50,484 nucleotides of DNA from Candidatus Cloacimonadota bacterium (GCA_023228285.1 JALOBM010000008.1:1-50484), one strand, 5' to 3'. Positions 9,781-17,960 are shown, counted from the first letter of the stretch. Translations and numbers: made by a program. Notes: generated by a model from the sequence alone, not told the origin.

Positions 9781-11667
9781 TCAGTAGGTAAATACTACTC
9801 CTGATAGCGGGAATATCCATTCATCATCTTTGGTTTTTAAGGTGATGTGCCGCTTATCGCAGCTAATGGGGGGATTCTTCTGTTGACCGGAGAAGATACT
9901 GACCGGTTCTACATGTTCCAGGGACTCAGGATAGCTTAGGGAGATTTCCACTCCCCGTGTGAGCTCCGAAATGAACACTGAAAGCTGGTGGGATGATTTG
10001 GGATACAGTGTGCTGGTATTGATCTCAAATTCCACTTCTTTCCCGCGTAATTGCTCCAGTGAAGGATGAGAACAGCGTATCTCCAAAGCTCCTGGACTGT
10101 GTTTTAGAGTACTGGAAAGGCTTATTCCATTTACCTTTACGGCATTTACCCGGAAGGTTTCGGTACTTAGACTCAGTGAAGAATCCAACAACCAGCGGTA
10201 TTCTACGTCCTTCCGCATAAAATAACCACGCAAAAGCTCGTCTGAAGCAGCACAAGCTACTATGAAGTAATCACTTTCCAATACCTTATGGTAGCTTAGG
10301 CGCGTATCTGCCTTAAAATAAGCATCATTATCACTATCCGAGAGACGGATTTCATGGATGAAGGCACGGCGATAATGCACATCGCGATCTTTGTTGAAAA
10401 AGAAGGTTCGCAGAATCTCGCGATAAATCAACTCTCCTATCTCATCGCTTTCCAAGCGCTTTGCCAAGGCAGAACTGATGATCTGATTGAGTTTACTGTC
10501 GCCAAAGTCTGAGGCGATAAAATCCCTGCGTGCCATGGGAGCACTATGCAGAATGTGATCTTTGCTCTTATAAAACCTTCGTGCCCGGCGTCCTACCTGA
10601 CATAGCAGTTCGTAGGCAGAGCCGCCGTAAAGCGCTGCCAGGTTCTCTGCCCGTAATTCGGAACGATCATTTCCCAAGAGCACTACTTCATCTCCACACC
10701 GGGCTTTGGGGGCAGCACTGAGATCGATGGTGATCATATCCATGGATATCCTGCCGATTACTGGGCAGATACAGCCTGCCACCAGTACTTTCCCCTGATT
10801 TGAAAGCAGAAAGTCGTATCCGTCTGCATAACCGATGGGGATGATGCCATAACAACCATCCTTGGTAGCGATCCACTCGCGCTGATAACCTACGCTTTCC
10901 CCGGCTTTGATCTCTTTTATCTGGCTGAGTGTGGATTTAAAAGTCATCACCGGAGATAGTCTTTCGTCCAGACCACCGATGCTGTCTATCCCAAAGCCGG
11001 ATATACCGATACGCACCAGATTGCAGAAATCTGCCCGTTCCCTTAACAGCGCAGCACTGTTTGAAATGTGGATATAGCGAGGTTTTTGGGGTAATTGATC
11101 TACAATATCCCTAAACATATTTTCTTGTCTGCAGGTGAACTCAGGATCGTTTTCTGCAGAACTGAAGTGACTGAATATGCCCTCAATTTCCACAGCCGGC
11201 AGTGCATAGATTTTTTTTATAAATGCTGGTGCTTCTTCGATTCTGCAGCCACTGCGATGCATGCCGGTATCGACCTTGATGTGGATTTTCACAGTTTCTT
11301 CAGCTTTCAGGGCAGCTTGAGATAGCTTGCTGGCAAACTCCATATCACTTATTGCGGGTACCAAGTTATACTTTACAATCTCATCAATTTCATGCGCCAG
11401 ACTGGGTGAGAGGATCATGATCGGGGCATCAATACCCTGAATTCTCAAGAGCTTCCCTTCTTCCAGATTTGCTACTCCCAGATACACGGCACCTTCTGCC
11501 ATGGCTGCTTCAGAGATTTCTTTGGCACCGTGCCCGTAGGCATCTGCTTTCACTATCTGCAGGAAATCCTGATGCGACTTGATGTGGCTTTTCAGCAATT
11601 GCAGGTTCTTTCTAAAGGCTGCCAGGTCGATCTCGACCCAGCTACGTTCGGAGATATGTTGTTTCAT
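9781..11667 (-). CDS. alr: Alanine racemase with large unknown C-terminal extension
   Basis: PLP enzyme interconverting L- and D-alanine for peptidoglycan. Residues 1 to about 368 are a complete racemase: PLP lysine K40 in VKADAYGHG, HIKVDTGMHRSG, catalytic Y261 in SVGYQREW, IGYADGYD, and the C-terminal barrel ending LLCQVGRRARRFY. A normal racemase stops here (about 360-390 residues), but this frame continues about 260 residues more. The extension begins with a charged helical stretch (SALAKRLESDEIGELIYREIL) and is then probably beta-rich, ending DEWIFPLSGVVFTY. I do not recognise it. The ATG overlaps the PhoH-gene TGA by one base, so the two are coupled. Racemase function is secure; the tail's role is unknown. 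Confidence 0.92.
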   Translation of the reverse strand: MKQHISERSWVEIDLAAFRKNLQLLKSHIKSHQDFLQIVKADAYGHGAKEISEAAMAEGAVYLGVANLEEGKLLRIQGIDAPIMILSPSLAHEIDEIVKYNLVPAISDMEFASKLSQAALKAEETVKIHIKVDTGMHRSGCRIEEAPAFIKKIYALPAVEIEGIFSHFSSAENDPEFTCRQENMFRDIVDQLPQKPRYIHISNSAALLRERADFCNLVRIGISGFGIDSIGGLDERLSPVMTFKSTLSQIKEIKAGESVGYQREWIATKDGCYGIIPIGYADGYDFLLSNQGKVLVAGCICPVIGRISMDMITIDLSAAPKARCGDEVVLLGNDRSELRAENLAALYGGSAYELLCQVGRRARRFYKSKDHILHSAPMARRDFIASDFGDSKLNQIISSALAKRLESDEIGELIYREILRTFFFNKDRDVHYRRAFIHEIRLSDSDNDAYFKADTRLSYHKVLESDYFIVACAASDELLRGYFMRKDVEYRWLLDSSLSLSTETFRVNAVKVNGISLSSTLKHSPGALEIRCSHPSLEQLRGKEVEFEINTSTLYPKSSHQLSVFISELTRGVEISLSYPESLEHVEPVSIFSGQQKNPPISCDKRHITLKTKDDEWIFPLSGVVFTY

Positions 11668-13004
11668 CAGAAGTACTTGGCTGCCAGATCAGCCAGAGCC
11701 GAGCGCTCGCCTTTCTCCAGTGTCATGTGACCTACCATCGCCTCTCCCTTCAGTTTCTCCACTGCCACGGAGAGGCCGTTGCTTACAGCATCCAGATAAG
11801 GGATATCGATCTGATAGGGGTCGCCTGTAAGCACCACTTTGGTGTTTTTGCCGGCGCGGGTAATGATGGTCTTCATCTCGTGAGGGCTCAGGTTTTGCGC
11901 TTCATCGATGATGATAAACTGATCCGGTAAGCTGCGTCCACGGATGTAGGTAAGCGGTTCCAGCTCCAGAAATCCGTAATCCATATAGTCTTCTATGGTG
12001 GCTTTCTTCTTGTTTTTGGGAGAGTCTCCTTTCTCTTCGTGCAAGGAAAGCAGAATGTCCATGTTATCATAAATCGGTTGCATCCAGGGATTGAATTTCT
12101 CCGCTTTGTTACCGGGCAGATATCCCAAGTCTTTACCCAATGGAGAAATAGGACGGGATATAACCAGCCGGGTGTAGCGCTCTTCATCCACCACTTTGGC
12201 GAGCCCGGCTGCTATTGCCAGAAGAGTCTTTCCTGTGCCTGCTTTACCAGAGAGGCTCACCAGTTTGATGTCGTCATCCAACAGCAGATCCAGGGCCATC
12301 TCCTGCTCAAAATTCAGCGCTGTGATGCCAAAGACATCCTGGCCGGTGTAGTGACTAAGCTTGTACAGCTTATTGTGTTCTGCGTTAAATCGCAGGTTTT
12401 GAATATCCTCACTATGCCCCTCGGAAGTGATTCGTACAAATTGATTGGGATAGAGGTTCTCGAAGGGATTGTTTATATAAGCGCTGCTTTTTAGCTTGTC
12501 AACCAGGTCAGCGGATAGTTCTTCATGTGTCCAACCGGTATAGAATTCATCGAAATTGATCGTGTCATTCTCGAAGTTCTCGGCGTGAATGCCCACAGTA
12601 TCTGCTTTGATACGGACATTCACATCTTTGGACACCAGGATCACCTGGGAATTTGGATACTTCTGCTTGAAATACAACGCTGTCCCAATGATCAGGTTAT
12701 CGTTTCTATCCATAAAGAAAAGCTTAGCAGCGGTATCTGTAACTTCTCTGTTTACCGTTACTTGTATTACTCCGCCCTGATCCGTGGGTACTCCTTCCTG
12801 CAGTTTCCCCAGTTTCCTGAGGTCGTCCAAGTATCTACCAATTTGCCGTGCATTACGGCTTTTTTCATCCAAACCCTTCTTAAACTGGTCGATTTCTTCG
12901 ATGACTACGATGGGAATAACCACGCGATTATCTTCAAAGGCAAACAACGCACGAGGATTATGGATCAATACATTGGTATCCAGCACAAATATCTTCTTTT
13001 CCAT
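11667..13004 (-). CDS. PIN-PhoH family ATPase/ribonuclease
   Basis: Two-domain protein like Bacillus YlaK: an N-terminal PIN nuclease domain (residues 1 to about 150, starting with the acidic motif LDTNVLIHN; IEEIDQFKKG; later KDVNVR) and a C-terminal PhoH P-loop ATPase (Walker A GKAGTGKT with K259; IIIDEAQNLSPHEMK as Walker B; VVLTGDPYQID). Related PIN-PhoH proteins act as RNA helicase/RNases in mycobacteria. At 445 residues it is a standard length. It lies just 12 bases downstream of the cupin gene and one-base-overlaps alr, so cupin-phoH-alr form an operon. The link with cell-wall D-alanine is contextual only. Substrate is not predictable from sequence. Confidence 0.92.
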   Translation of the reverse strand: MEKKIFVLDTNVLIHNPRALFAFEDNRVVIPIVVIEEIDQFKKGLDEKSRNARQIGRYLDDLRKLGKLQEGVPTDQGGVIQVTVNREVTDTAAKLFFMDRNDNLIIGTALYFKQKYPNSQVILVSKDVNVRIKADTVGIHAENFENDTINFDEFYTGWTHEELSADLVDKLKSSAYINNPFENLYPNQFVRITSEGHSEDIQNLRFNAEHNKLYKLSHYTGQDVFGITALNFEQEMALDLLLDDDIKLVSLSGKAGTGKTLLAIAAGLAKVVDEERYTRLVISRPISPLGKDLGYLPGNKAEKFNPWMQPIYDNMDILLSLHEEKGDSPKNKKKATIEDYMDYGFLELEPLTYIRGRSLPDQFIIIDEAQNLSPHEMKTIITRAGKNTKVVLTGDPYQIDIPYLDAVSNGLSVAVEKLKGEAMVGHMTLEKGERSALADLAAKYF

Positions 13005-13016
13005 TTTGTCTCCGTT

Positions 13017-13535
13017 TTATATTCCATTTGTTTTTTCATAGATGTGGTCGATGAGCGCCATATGTTCGGGAAAATCTGTTACTAGCTTCTGTCGGTCTGC
13101 CAGATCAAAATCCGCATAACTGAAAGACGGCCACAGTGTACATCCACAAAGGCTATATGAATCATCTTCGGCTACTTCAGCGCAGAACCAGGTATTGCGG
13201 GGGATGATGATTTGAGGAAGTTGTTCAGCTTCCAGATTGATCCCCAAAATGCGGGTGATGAGCCCCTGATTCATATCCAGCATATATAGCTTCAGTGGGC
13301 TGCCATCATAGAAATGCCACATCTCGTCACAAGTAATACGATGCCAAGTACTTACTTCCTCGGATGGAAGCAGGTATATGATGGAAGAACCTACGCTGCG
13401 AACGTTATGGATCTTCTTTGAGGAGGCGTCCAGGGTCTCTGCCCGCATATCGGATTGCCAGTTTCTGCGATAATATCCACCTTCGGGATGGGGCAGCAGG
13501 TTTAGCAGTTGGATAATCTGGTGAAAGTTCCTCAT
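13017..13535 (-). CDS. Cupin_5 (DUF985) family protein
   Basis: Small cupin-fold protein of the DUF985 group, for which no single reaction is established; some members have been linked to sugar-nucleotide chemistry. The hallmark motifs are all present: LPHPEGGYYR at the start, STWHRITCDEMWHFYDGSPL (histidine-rich metal site of the first cupin motif), IIPRNTWF, CGCTLWPSFSYADF and DFPEH. A longer frame begins at 13562, but the ATG at 13535 has a strong AAAGGAG seven bases upstream, giving 172 residues beginning MRNFHQ, so I chose that one. It is the first gene of the cupin-phoH-alr run, downstream of the tRNA-Leu gene on the same strand. Confidence 0.87.
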   Translation of the reverse strand: MRNFHQIIQLLNLLPHPEGGYYRRNWQSDMRAETLDASSKKIHNVRSVGSSIIYLLPSEEVSTWHRITCDEMWHFYDGSPLKLYMLDMNQGLITRILGINLEAEQLPQIIIPRNTWFCAEVAEDDSYSLCGCTLWPSFSYADFDLADRQKLVTDFPEHMALIDHIYEKTNGI

Positions 13536-13674
13536 GAAGTCTCCTTTGCGTTCATAAAACAAGTAAAAGAGATACAGCGTTGGACGTCAATCTTTTTATT
13601 TGATTCCAGGTTGATCTGCAAAGGATCCAAGGATGGGAGGAACAAAGATGAGTAGTTGCATATGAAAACAAAAA

Positions 13675-13762
13675 TGGTGCTGAAGGGGGGACTCGAACCC
13701 CCATGAGCGTATTGCTCACTAGTCCCTGAAACTAGCGTGTATACCAATTTCACCACTTCAGC
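13675..13762 (-). tRNA. tRNA-Leu(CAG)
   Basis: Class II tRNA of 88 bases including an encoded CCA end. The acceptor stem GCTGAAG/CTTCAGC is perfect, with discriminator A then CCA. The anticodon arm reads CTAGT-TTCAGGG-ACTAG, giving anticodon CAG (leucine codon CUG). A long variable arm (GAGCAATACGCTC, stem GAGC/GCTC) is diagnostic of Leu/Ser, and the T arm is GGGGG-TTCGAGT-CCCCC. A run of T residues follows on the transcribed strand (ATTTTTG), consistent with termination. The sequence at the D arm (AAATTGGTATAC) is typical of leucine tRNAs. Confidence 0.97.
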
Positions 13763-13900
13763 ACATGCTGTGTTGTCAATCTGTGAAAGCCCTGTTTTAT
13801 GTCAAGACAAAATATCACTGAAACAGTAATCATGGTTTGAGTGCAGATGACGGAAATATCCCCCATCCACATACATCTCTTAGGCTTCCCTCCCTTTGCG

Positions 13901-13978
13901 TAAAGCTGTGCTTAAGCAGATATCATCGGGTTATCATCGAGTGAATACCCAAGTATTACACGATTATATCTCGATCGG
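13901..13978 (+). repeat. Intergenic repeat element, copy A
   Basis: Bases 13919-13978 align without gaps to the reverse complement of 30568-30627, with 44 identities in 60 by my count. The conserved ends are GATAT-ATC, GTTATCATCG-GTG and TTATATC-CGATCGG. TAAAGCTG lies just outside in both copies; copy A has about ten extra bases there, the perfect palindrome TGCTTAAGCA at 13909-13918. The element sits in the 344-base gap between tRNA-Leu and the ferredoxin gene. Apart from this element and a candidate promoter I see no gene in that gap. Confidence 0.6.
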
Positions 13979-14034
13979 CAAGCGTTAAAGTAGAGAGCTT
14001 GGCTCAGTTTCCGCAGCGGGTAATTAAATTGTGA

Positions 14035-14062
14035 TTGACCATAAAGCACGATGGCATAAAGT
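14035..14062 (+). promoter_or_regulatory. Candidate promoter of the ferredoxin-AOR operon
   Basis: TTGACC at 14035-14040 and TAAAGT at 14057-14062 with a 16-base spacer resemble a sigma-70-type promoter, 45 bases before the ferredoxin ATG. The downstream bases also read TAAAGTTG, close to the TAnnTTTG -7 element described for Bacteroidetes. Both readings are weak. Confidence 0.35.
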
Positions 14063-14106
14063 TGTCACCAGAATGATAGTCATATGATATATAGGAGTAT
14101 AAGGCG

Positions 14107-14490
14107 ATGAAAATGCTGAAGACTTATCCGGAGAAGTGTATCTCTTGCCATGCGTGCGAGAGCACTTGTTCCAGTCTCTATTTCAAAGAAGACAAATCCG
14201 AGCTTTCCTGCATCCAAATTCATGACGAGACGAATCCTCCCGAAATGAATGTATGCAATCAATGCCAGACTTGTGTGGAGGCATGCCCTACGATGGCACT
14301 CGCGGTAAGCAAACAAGGTGTGGTGATGCTCTCCCGCAACCTTTGCATAGGATGCTTAATGTGTGTGGCAGTATGCCCTACAAACAGCATGCGTACGGTT
14401 TTGAGCAAGCATAATCCCTTCAAGTGCATTGCTTGTGGCGCGTGCGTGAAAACCTGCCCAGCAGAAGCCCTGGAAATAACAGAGGCATAA
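14107..14490 (+). CDS. Four-cluster ferredoxin-type electron-transfer subunit
   Basis: Small (127-residue) soluble iron-sulfur protein with sixteen cysteines arranged for four [4Fe-4S] clusters: CISCHACESTC, CNQCQTCVEACP, CIGCLMCVAVCP and CIACGACVKTCP. This is the pattern of HycB/YdhY-type polyferredoxin subunits. It carries no signal peptide or Tat motif, so it should act in the cytoplasm. The ATG is preceded by TAGGAGTATAAGGCG. The aldehyde oxidoreductase gene begins nine bases after its stop codon, with GGAG between, so this is very likely the dedicated electron acceptor or wire for that enzyme, as in WOR5-like and YdhV/YdhY pairs. The final electron partner is not visible here. Confidence 0.9.
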   Translation: MKMLKTYPEKCISCHACESTCSSLYFKEDKSELSCIQIHDETNPPEMNVCNQCQTCVEACPTMALAVSKQGVVMLSRNLCIGCLMCVAVCPTNSMRTVLSKHNPFKCIACGACVKTCPAEALEITEA

Positions 14491-14499
14491 GGAGAAGAC

Positions 14500-16632
14500 A
14501 TGAATCGCAGAGTATTAGCTGAATACAGTTACACATTGAAACCCATCGATAAAGGATACAATCGCCGTACGCTTTATGTAAACGTAGGCACCGGAGAGAT
14601 CAAAGAAAAACCTGTTTCAGACATGATGATAGATAAGTTCGTGGGAGGCAAGGGTTTTGACCTTTATCTGATGTGGCATGGCGTGAAAGACACCACCAAA
14701 TGGGATGATCCCGAAAACGAAGTTTGCATCGCTTTTGGCCCCTTGTGTGGCAATACCTCGTATCCCGGCAGCGGAAAGTCCATTGTTACCACTATCTCAC
14801 CATTAACGGGTATTCCCGTGGATTGCAATGTGGGTGGACACTTTGGCCCCTATTGTAAGTTTGCCGGCTTCGATGCCCTGGAACTTCAAGGCATTGCCGA
14901 TGAAGAAGTTATTGTATTTATTGATGGCGACAAAGGCGTCGTGAAGATCTTGACCGCTCCCGACGAAGAGATCAACAGCCACTTGCTAGCGGAATCTCTG
15001 CATAAGGAATTTGCCGATGGCGAAGACAGGTTGCAGACTATATCCGTGGTATCTTCCGGACGTGCAGCGGACAATGTACTCATAACCTGTTTGAACTTCT
15101 CGTTCTGGGACAAGCGCCGCAAAGTTGCCCGTCTCAAACAAGCCGGACGTGGTGGCACAGGAACTGCTTTCAGACACAAAAAGATCAAGGCTTTGGTGGT
15201 GAAGTATTCCGGACTAAAAGTAGATACCAACAATCCGGCTGACCTACCCACTCTACGCAAGACAGGTCTGAAGCTGCACAAAGAGATTGAAGCCGGAGAC
15301 GCTACCCAGTGCCGCATGCATCAGGTTGGTACCGCTCACCTGATGGAAATCATGAACGATTATGACCTTTTGCCCATCAAGAACTTCAAGTATGGCCAAA
15401 TGCCTGAAGCCGAGGGTCTTCATTCTCGAGAGTTTACCAAGCTCTTTACCCAAGGTATGGCAGACGGCTGTTGGTATGGTTGCTCACTATCCTGCTGCAA
15501 AGCCGTAGACAATTTTAAACCCCGCACTGGTCCTTACAAGGGACAGTCGGTTACGGTTGATGGCCCGGAATACGAAACTGCCGGCGGTTGCGGCTCAAAC
15601 ATCTGTGTGTGGGATCCTAAAGATGTGGTGGAAATCAATTTCTATTGCGATACTTACGGTGTGGATACCATTTCTTTTGGCACCAGTGTGGCATTTGCAA
15701 TGGAATGCTACGAAAACGGCATCTTGAACAAAGAACGCACCGGGGGCTTGGATCTCTCTTGGGGAAATGCCGACGATGCATTGGAGCTCTTGCATCAGAT
15801 GGCTCGGGGTGAAGGTTTTGGTATGATCGTGGGTCAGGGTGTACGCAGGATGAAGAAGATCTTTGCCGAAAAGTATGGCGCCGATCCCAAATTCTTGCAA
15901 GACATCGGTATGGAAGCCAAGGGACTGGAATATTCTCAATACATGAGTAAAGAATCTTTGGCGCAGCAAGGCGGATATACCTTGGCTCTGAAAGGCCCGC
16001 AACACGATGAAGCCTGGCTGATCTTCATGGATATGGTGAATAACCATATTCCCACTTTCAAAGATAAAGCCGAAGCCCTGCACTATTTCCCCATGTTCCG
16101 TACCTGGTTTGGCTTGCAGGGATTGTGCAAGCTTCCCTGGAACGACATCGAACCTGCTGATAACGCTCAAACCGACGAACCGGCAAAGGTACCTGAACAC
16201 GTTCAAAACTATGTGGATATCTACAAAGCAATCACGGGAAAACCGATGGATAAACACGAGCTGATACGTCAAAGCGAACGGGTTTACAACTTCCAGAAAG
16301 TCTTTTGCATGAGGATGGGCGGAGGTCGCCGCCAGGATGATATTCCCCCCTATCGCGCCGTAGGCCCAGTTACCGAGGAAGAATACCTTTCCCGCATTGA
16401 ACGCTACGACAACTTGCTGAAAAACAAGATTGGCGTGGATCCCACAGGCAAATCTACTGCTGAGAAGATGGAAATCACCCGCCAATATCGCGAAGATCAA
16501 TATCAACAACTCGTAGATGCTGTGTATGAACGTAAAGGCTGGACCAAGGAAGGTGTGCCCACTTTGGAACATCTGAAAAACATCGGCATGGATCTGCCTG
16601 AAGTAGTGGAAGTTGTAAAGCGCTTCCTGTAA
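14500..16632 (+). CDS. Aldehyde:ferredoxin oxidoreductase family (tungsten/molybdopterin)
   Basis: Tungstopterin enzyme oxidising an aldehyde (or reducing an acid) with ferredoxin. The N-terminal AOR domain is clear (NRRTLYVNVGTGEI; FVGGKGF; FGPLCG; SGKSIVTTISPLTG; GHFGPYCKFAGFDAL). The single [4Fe-4S] cluster ligands are C324-x3-C328-x3-C332, plus a distant cysteine near 543 (LQGLCKLPW). Pterin-domain motifs such as DTYGVDTISFG follow. At 710 residues it is longer than archaeal AOR (about 605) and nearer the YdhV/WOR5 type, which agrees with the polyferredoxin partner immediately upstream. The first gap C-x3-C differs from the C-x2-C of the best-studied archaeal AOR. Substrate is unknown; amino-acid-derived aldehydes are plausible by family. 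A terminator follows directly. Confidence 0.92.
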   Translation: MNRRVLAEYSYTLKPIDKGYNRRTLYVNVGTGEIKEKPVSDMMIDKFVGGKGFDLYLMWHGVKDTTKWDDPENEVCIAFGPLCGNTSYPGSGKSIVTTISPLTGIPVDCNVGGHFGPYCKFAGFDALELQGIADEEVIVFIDGDKGVVKILTAPDEEINSHLLAESLHKEFADGEDRLQTISVVSSGRAADNVLITCLNFSFWDKRRKVARLKQAGRGGTGTAFRHKKIKALVVKYSGLKVDTNNPADLPTLRKTGLKLHKEIEAGDATQCRMHQVGTAHLMEIMNDYDLLPIKNFKYGQMPEAEGLHSREFTKLFTQGMADGCWYGCSLSCCKAVDNFKPRTGPYKGQSVTVDGPEYETAGGCGSNICVWDPKDVVEINFYCDTYGVDTISFGTSVAFAMECYENGILNKERTGGLDLSWGNADDALELLHQMARGEGFGMIVGQGVRRMKKIFAEKYGADPKFLQDIGMEAKGLEYSQYMSKESLAQQGGYTLALKGPQHDEAWLIFMDMVNNHIPTFKDKAEALHYFPMFRTWFGLQGLCKLPWNDIEPADNAQTDEPAKVPEHVQNYVDIYKAITGKPMDKHELIRQSERVYNFQKVFCMRMGGGRRQDDIPPYRAVGPVTEEEYLSRIERYDNLLKNKIGVDPTGKSTAEKMEITRQYREDQYQQLVDAVYERKGWTKEGVPTLEHLKNIGMDLPEVVEVVKRFL

Positions 16633-16652
16633 GACAAAATTTACTCTTCTCC

Positions 16653-16686
16653 AAGCCTGTCCGCATAATTGGGCAGGCTTTTTTTT
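16653..16686 (+). terminator. Rho-independent terminator of the ferredoxin-AOR operon
   Basis: A ten-pair stem AAGCCTGTCC / GGGCAGGCTT (one G-T pair) with an eight-base loop is followed by an uninterrupted T tract, 20 bases after the AOR stop. This is a textbook intrinsic terminator. Confidence 0.92.
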
Positions 16687-16839
16687 GGGTTTAGAAGCTT
16701 CATCTTGAAGCTTTTCTGAGTAACAAGCAGCTAAAAGCAGCTTTCACTATAGGAGCGAAAGAGTCTGGGTTGCTCGACAAAAAAATGACATAGAATGGAA
16801 ACGGAAATAAAAGCCGCCTATTGCATGGATGTTGAATGC

Positions 16840-17340
16840 ATTGCCGAGGGAGGCAATATCCCCCAGAAGTGGACTTCTTTACGTGGATGATGTCCTCGTA
16901 AGCAAAGTCCTTCTTCTGGTTATTCTTCACCTGGATATAGTTAGGGCGAAAGAAGCCAAACTCGTCATAGTTCTCTACGATCTGCACTTCACTGGGCAGC
17001 ATGCGTTCCAGCCCCATCTACTGACCTTGAGCGTTCCGAATCTTGATCAGAAAGCCATTACCGCACGCCAGATAGAACTTCATCAGCTCCGCCAGGATAG
17101 TCGTCTGGTCTTCACAGGCAGGAAACTCCACAGCTTCCATCCAGGACTTAACCTAGCTGTTCTTGCAGTCGAACTCCATCACGGTTGCCATTGACAGGGC
17201 ATCCACACAACCCGAGTGATACTCATCGGTATCCAGGAGATTGAGCAGATTGCTCATGGAGTAGGCTGGGACACTACTTTCTTAGTCTCGGCAGCTTTAC
17301 TTACAAGTTGCTCAGGCATGAGCTTATCATAGTAGTTCAT
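16840..17340 (-). pseudogene. Decayed phage portal protein gene
   Basis: Reading leftwards from the ATG at 17340, the frame begins MNYYDKLMPEQLVSKAAETK, then needs a one-base frameshift near 17268-17280 to continue as YSMSNLLNLLDTDEYHSGC. It then runs through two in-frame TAG codons (17153-17155 and 17018-17020) to FYLACGNGFLIKI, MLPSEVQIVENY and YEDIIHVKK, and breaks off near 16840. This order (target-cell opening, a GNGFL loop, Leu-Pro-Ser-x-Val, the DIIHVK motif) is that of HK97/PBSX-type phage portal proteins. The C-terminal half is absent. Its ATG overlaps the terminase stop by one base, as in intact phages. The reading frame is broken, so it cannot make a normal portal. Confidence 0.72.
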
Positions 17341-17570
17341 TAGAATATGAATCTCCGGACTTTCACTCTGTTCCTACCGACATCATATTCGGAGAAGTGT
17401 TCCAGGCATCCTGCAAGAGCATCATAGGCATCGATATAGCCATCAGGATAGGTGAGGAACTTGGATATCAGGGTTGGAGTATCCTGTCCCTCCGGGAAGA
17501 GCACCTTGGCCATCTCGACGATGGACATAAAGCATAGTTTAGACGGAAACGTCAACAATATGGACTCGGA
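17340..17570 (-). pseudogene. Terminase large subunit, C-terminal remnant
   Basis: A fragment of about 70 codons open from a TGA at 17571-17573 to the TAA at 17340-17342. It contains VEMAKVLFPEGQDTPTLI and KFLTYPDGYIDAYDALAGC, which resembles the end of a phage large terminase (the nuclease domain closes with a short helix and an aspartate/alanine-rich D-x-x-DAL stretch). The ATPase part and the first nuclease motifs are missing. The stop overlaps the portal remnant's start, the usual terminase-portal order, and this arrangement supports the identification. On its own the fragment is too short to be certain. Confidence 0.6.
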
Positions 17571-17657
17571 TCAGGATTTGGATGAACATCATATCAAGAA
17601 TATGTCACTTCAGCTGCGCCAATTTAAACTCGACTGATGTCGGCCAACCCTTCGGAT

Positions 17658-17802
17658 GTCCAAGTCCAGTCTAAAATCGGCCTAAATTTGAAGATACAGT
17701 GATAAAAAGACGTCCAAATACGTCTAAAACAGGCTATGCCCAAGTCCAAACGTAGTCTAATCTATCTCCAAACCAGATAAACAATTATCCACATTTGTCC
17801 AA
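17658..17802 (+). repeat. Iterated GTCCAA-N4/5-GTCTAA motif
   Basis: Three units have the form GTCCAA, four or five bases, GTCTAA: starting at 17658, 17712 and 17744, with half-sites 10-11 bases apart, plus a lone GTCCAA at 17797. They lie in the gene-free stretch between the phage remnant and groES. The ten-base half-site spacing is about one helical turn, as for a protein binding site, but decay of phage sequence is also possible. A perfect DnaA-box-like TTATCCACA lies at 17785-17793, and a small hairpin (AAGCAGT/ACTGCTT) at 17837-17854. Confidence 0.5.
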
Positions 17803-17923
17803 GTGAGTGCGATTTGAAGTTTGGGGTGAGGGCTTAAAGCAGTTTTCACTGCTTCCTGATACCTCAATATCCTGACAAATAAGGGAGATAATCAAGACAT
17901 GCAGGAATTTCGTCGCTTTGGCC

Positions 17924-17960
17924 TTGACAAAAATTAGCACTCCAAAAAAGTGTTTGCTAA
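17924..17960 (+). promoter_or_regulatory. Degenerate CIRCE operator and -35 element upstream of groES
   Basis: TTAGCACTC at 17934-17942, nine bases, then GTTTGCTAA at 17952-17960. The consensus CIRCE is TTAGCACTC-N9-GAGTGCTAA, so the left arm is perfect and the right arm differs at two positions. A TTGACA lies just before it at 17924-17929. No clean TATAAT follows; a TTTG at 17953-17956 could serve a Bacteroidetes-like -7 element. The site implies HrcA repression of groES-trxA with heat-shock induction. Confidence 0.75.

Noticed and set aside
12525..13085. Open frame of 186 codons on the plus strand opposite the PIN domain
   Set aside because: Shadow of the PIN-PhoH and cupin genes, without coding character.
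15595..16572. Open frame of 325 codons on the minus strand inside the AOR gene
   Set aside because: It is wholly antisense to the clearly recognised AOR, has no family motif, and reads as low-quality histidine/phenylalanine-rich text.
16829..17194. Open frame of 121 codons on the plus strand in the phage-remnant region
   Set aside because: The recognisable phage portal text is on the opposite strand here, so this is a shadow.
17658..17802. CRISPR array
   Set aside because: The repeated units are only six-base half-sites with short, irregular gaps; no 25-40 base repeats with unique spacers and no cas genes occur in the window.
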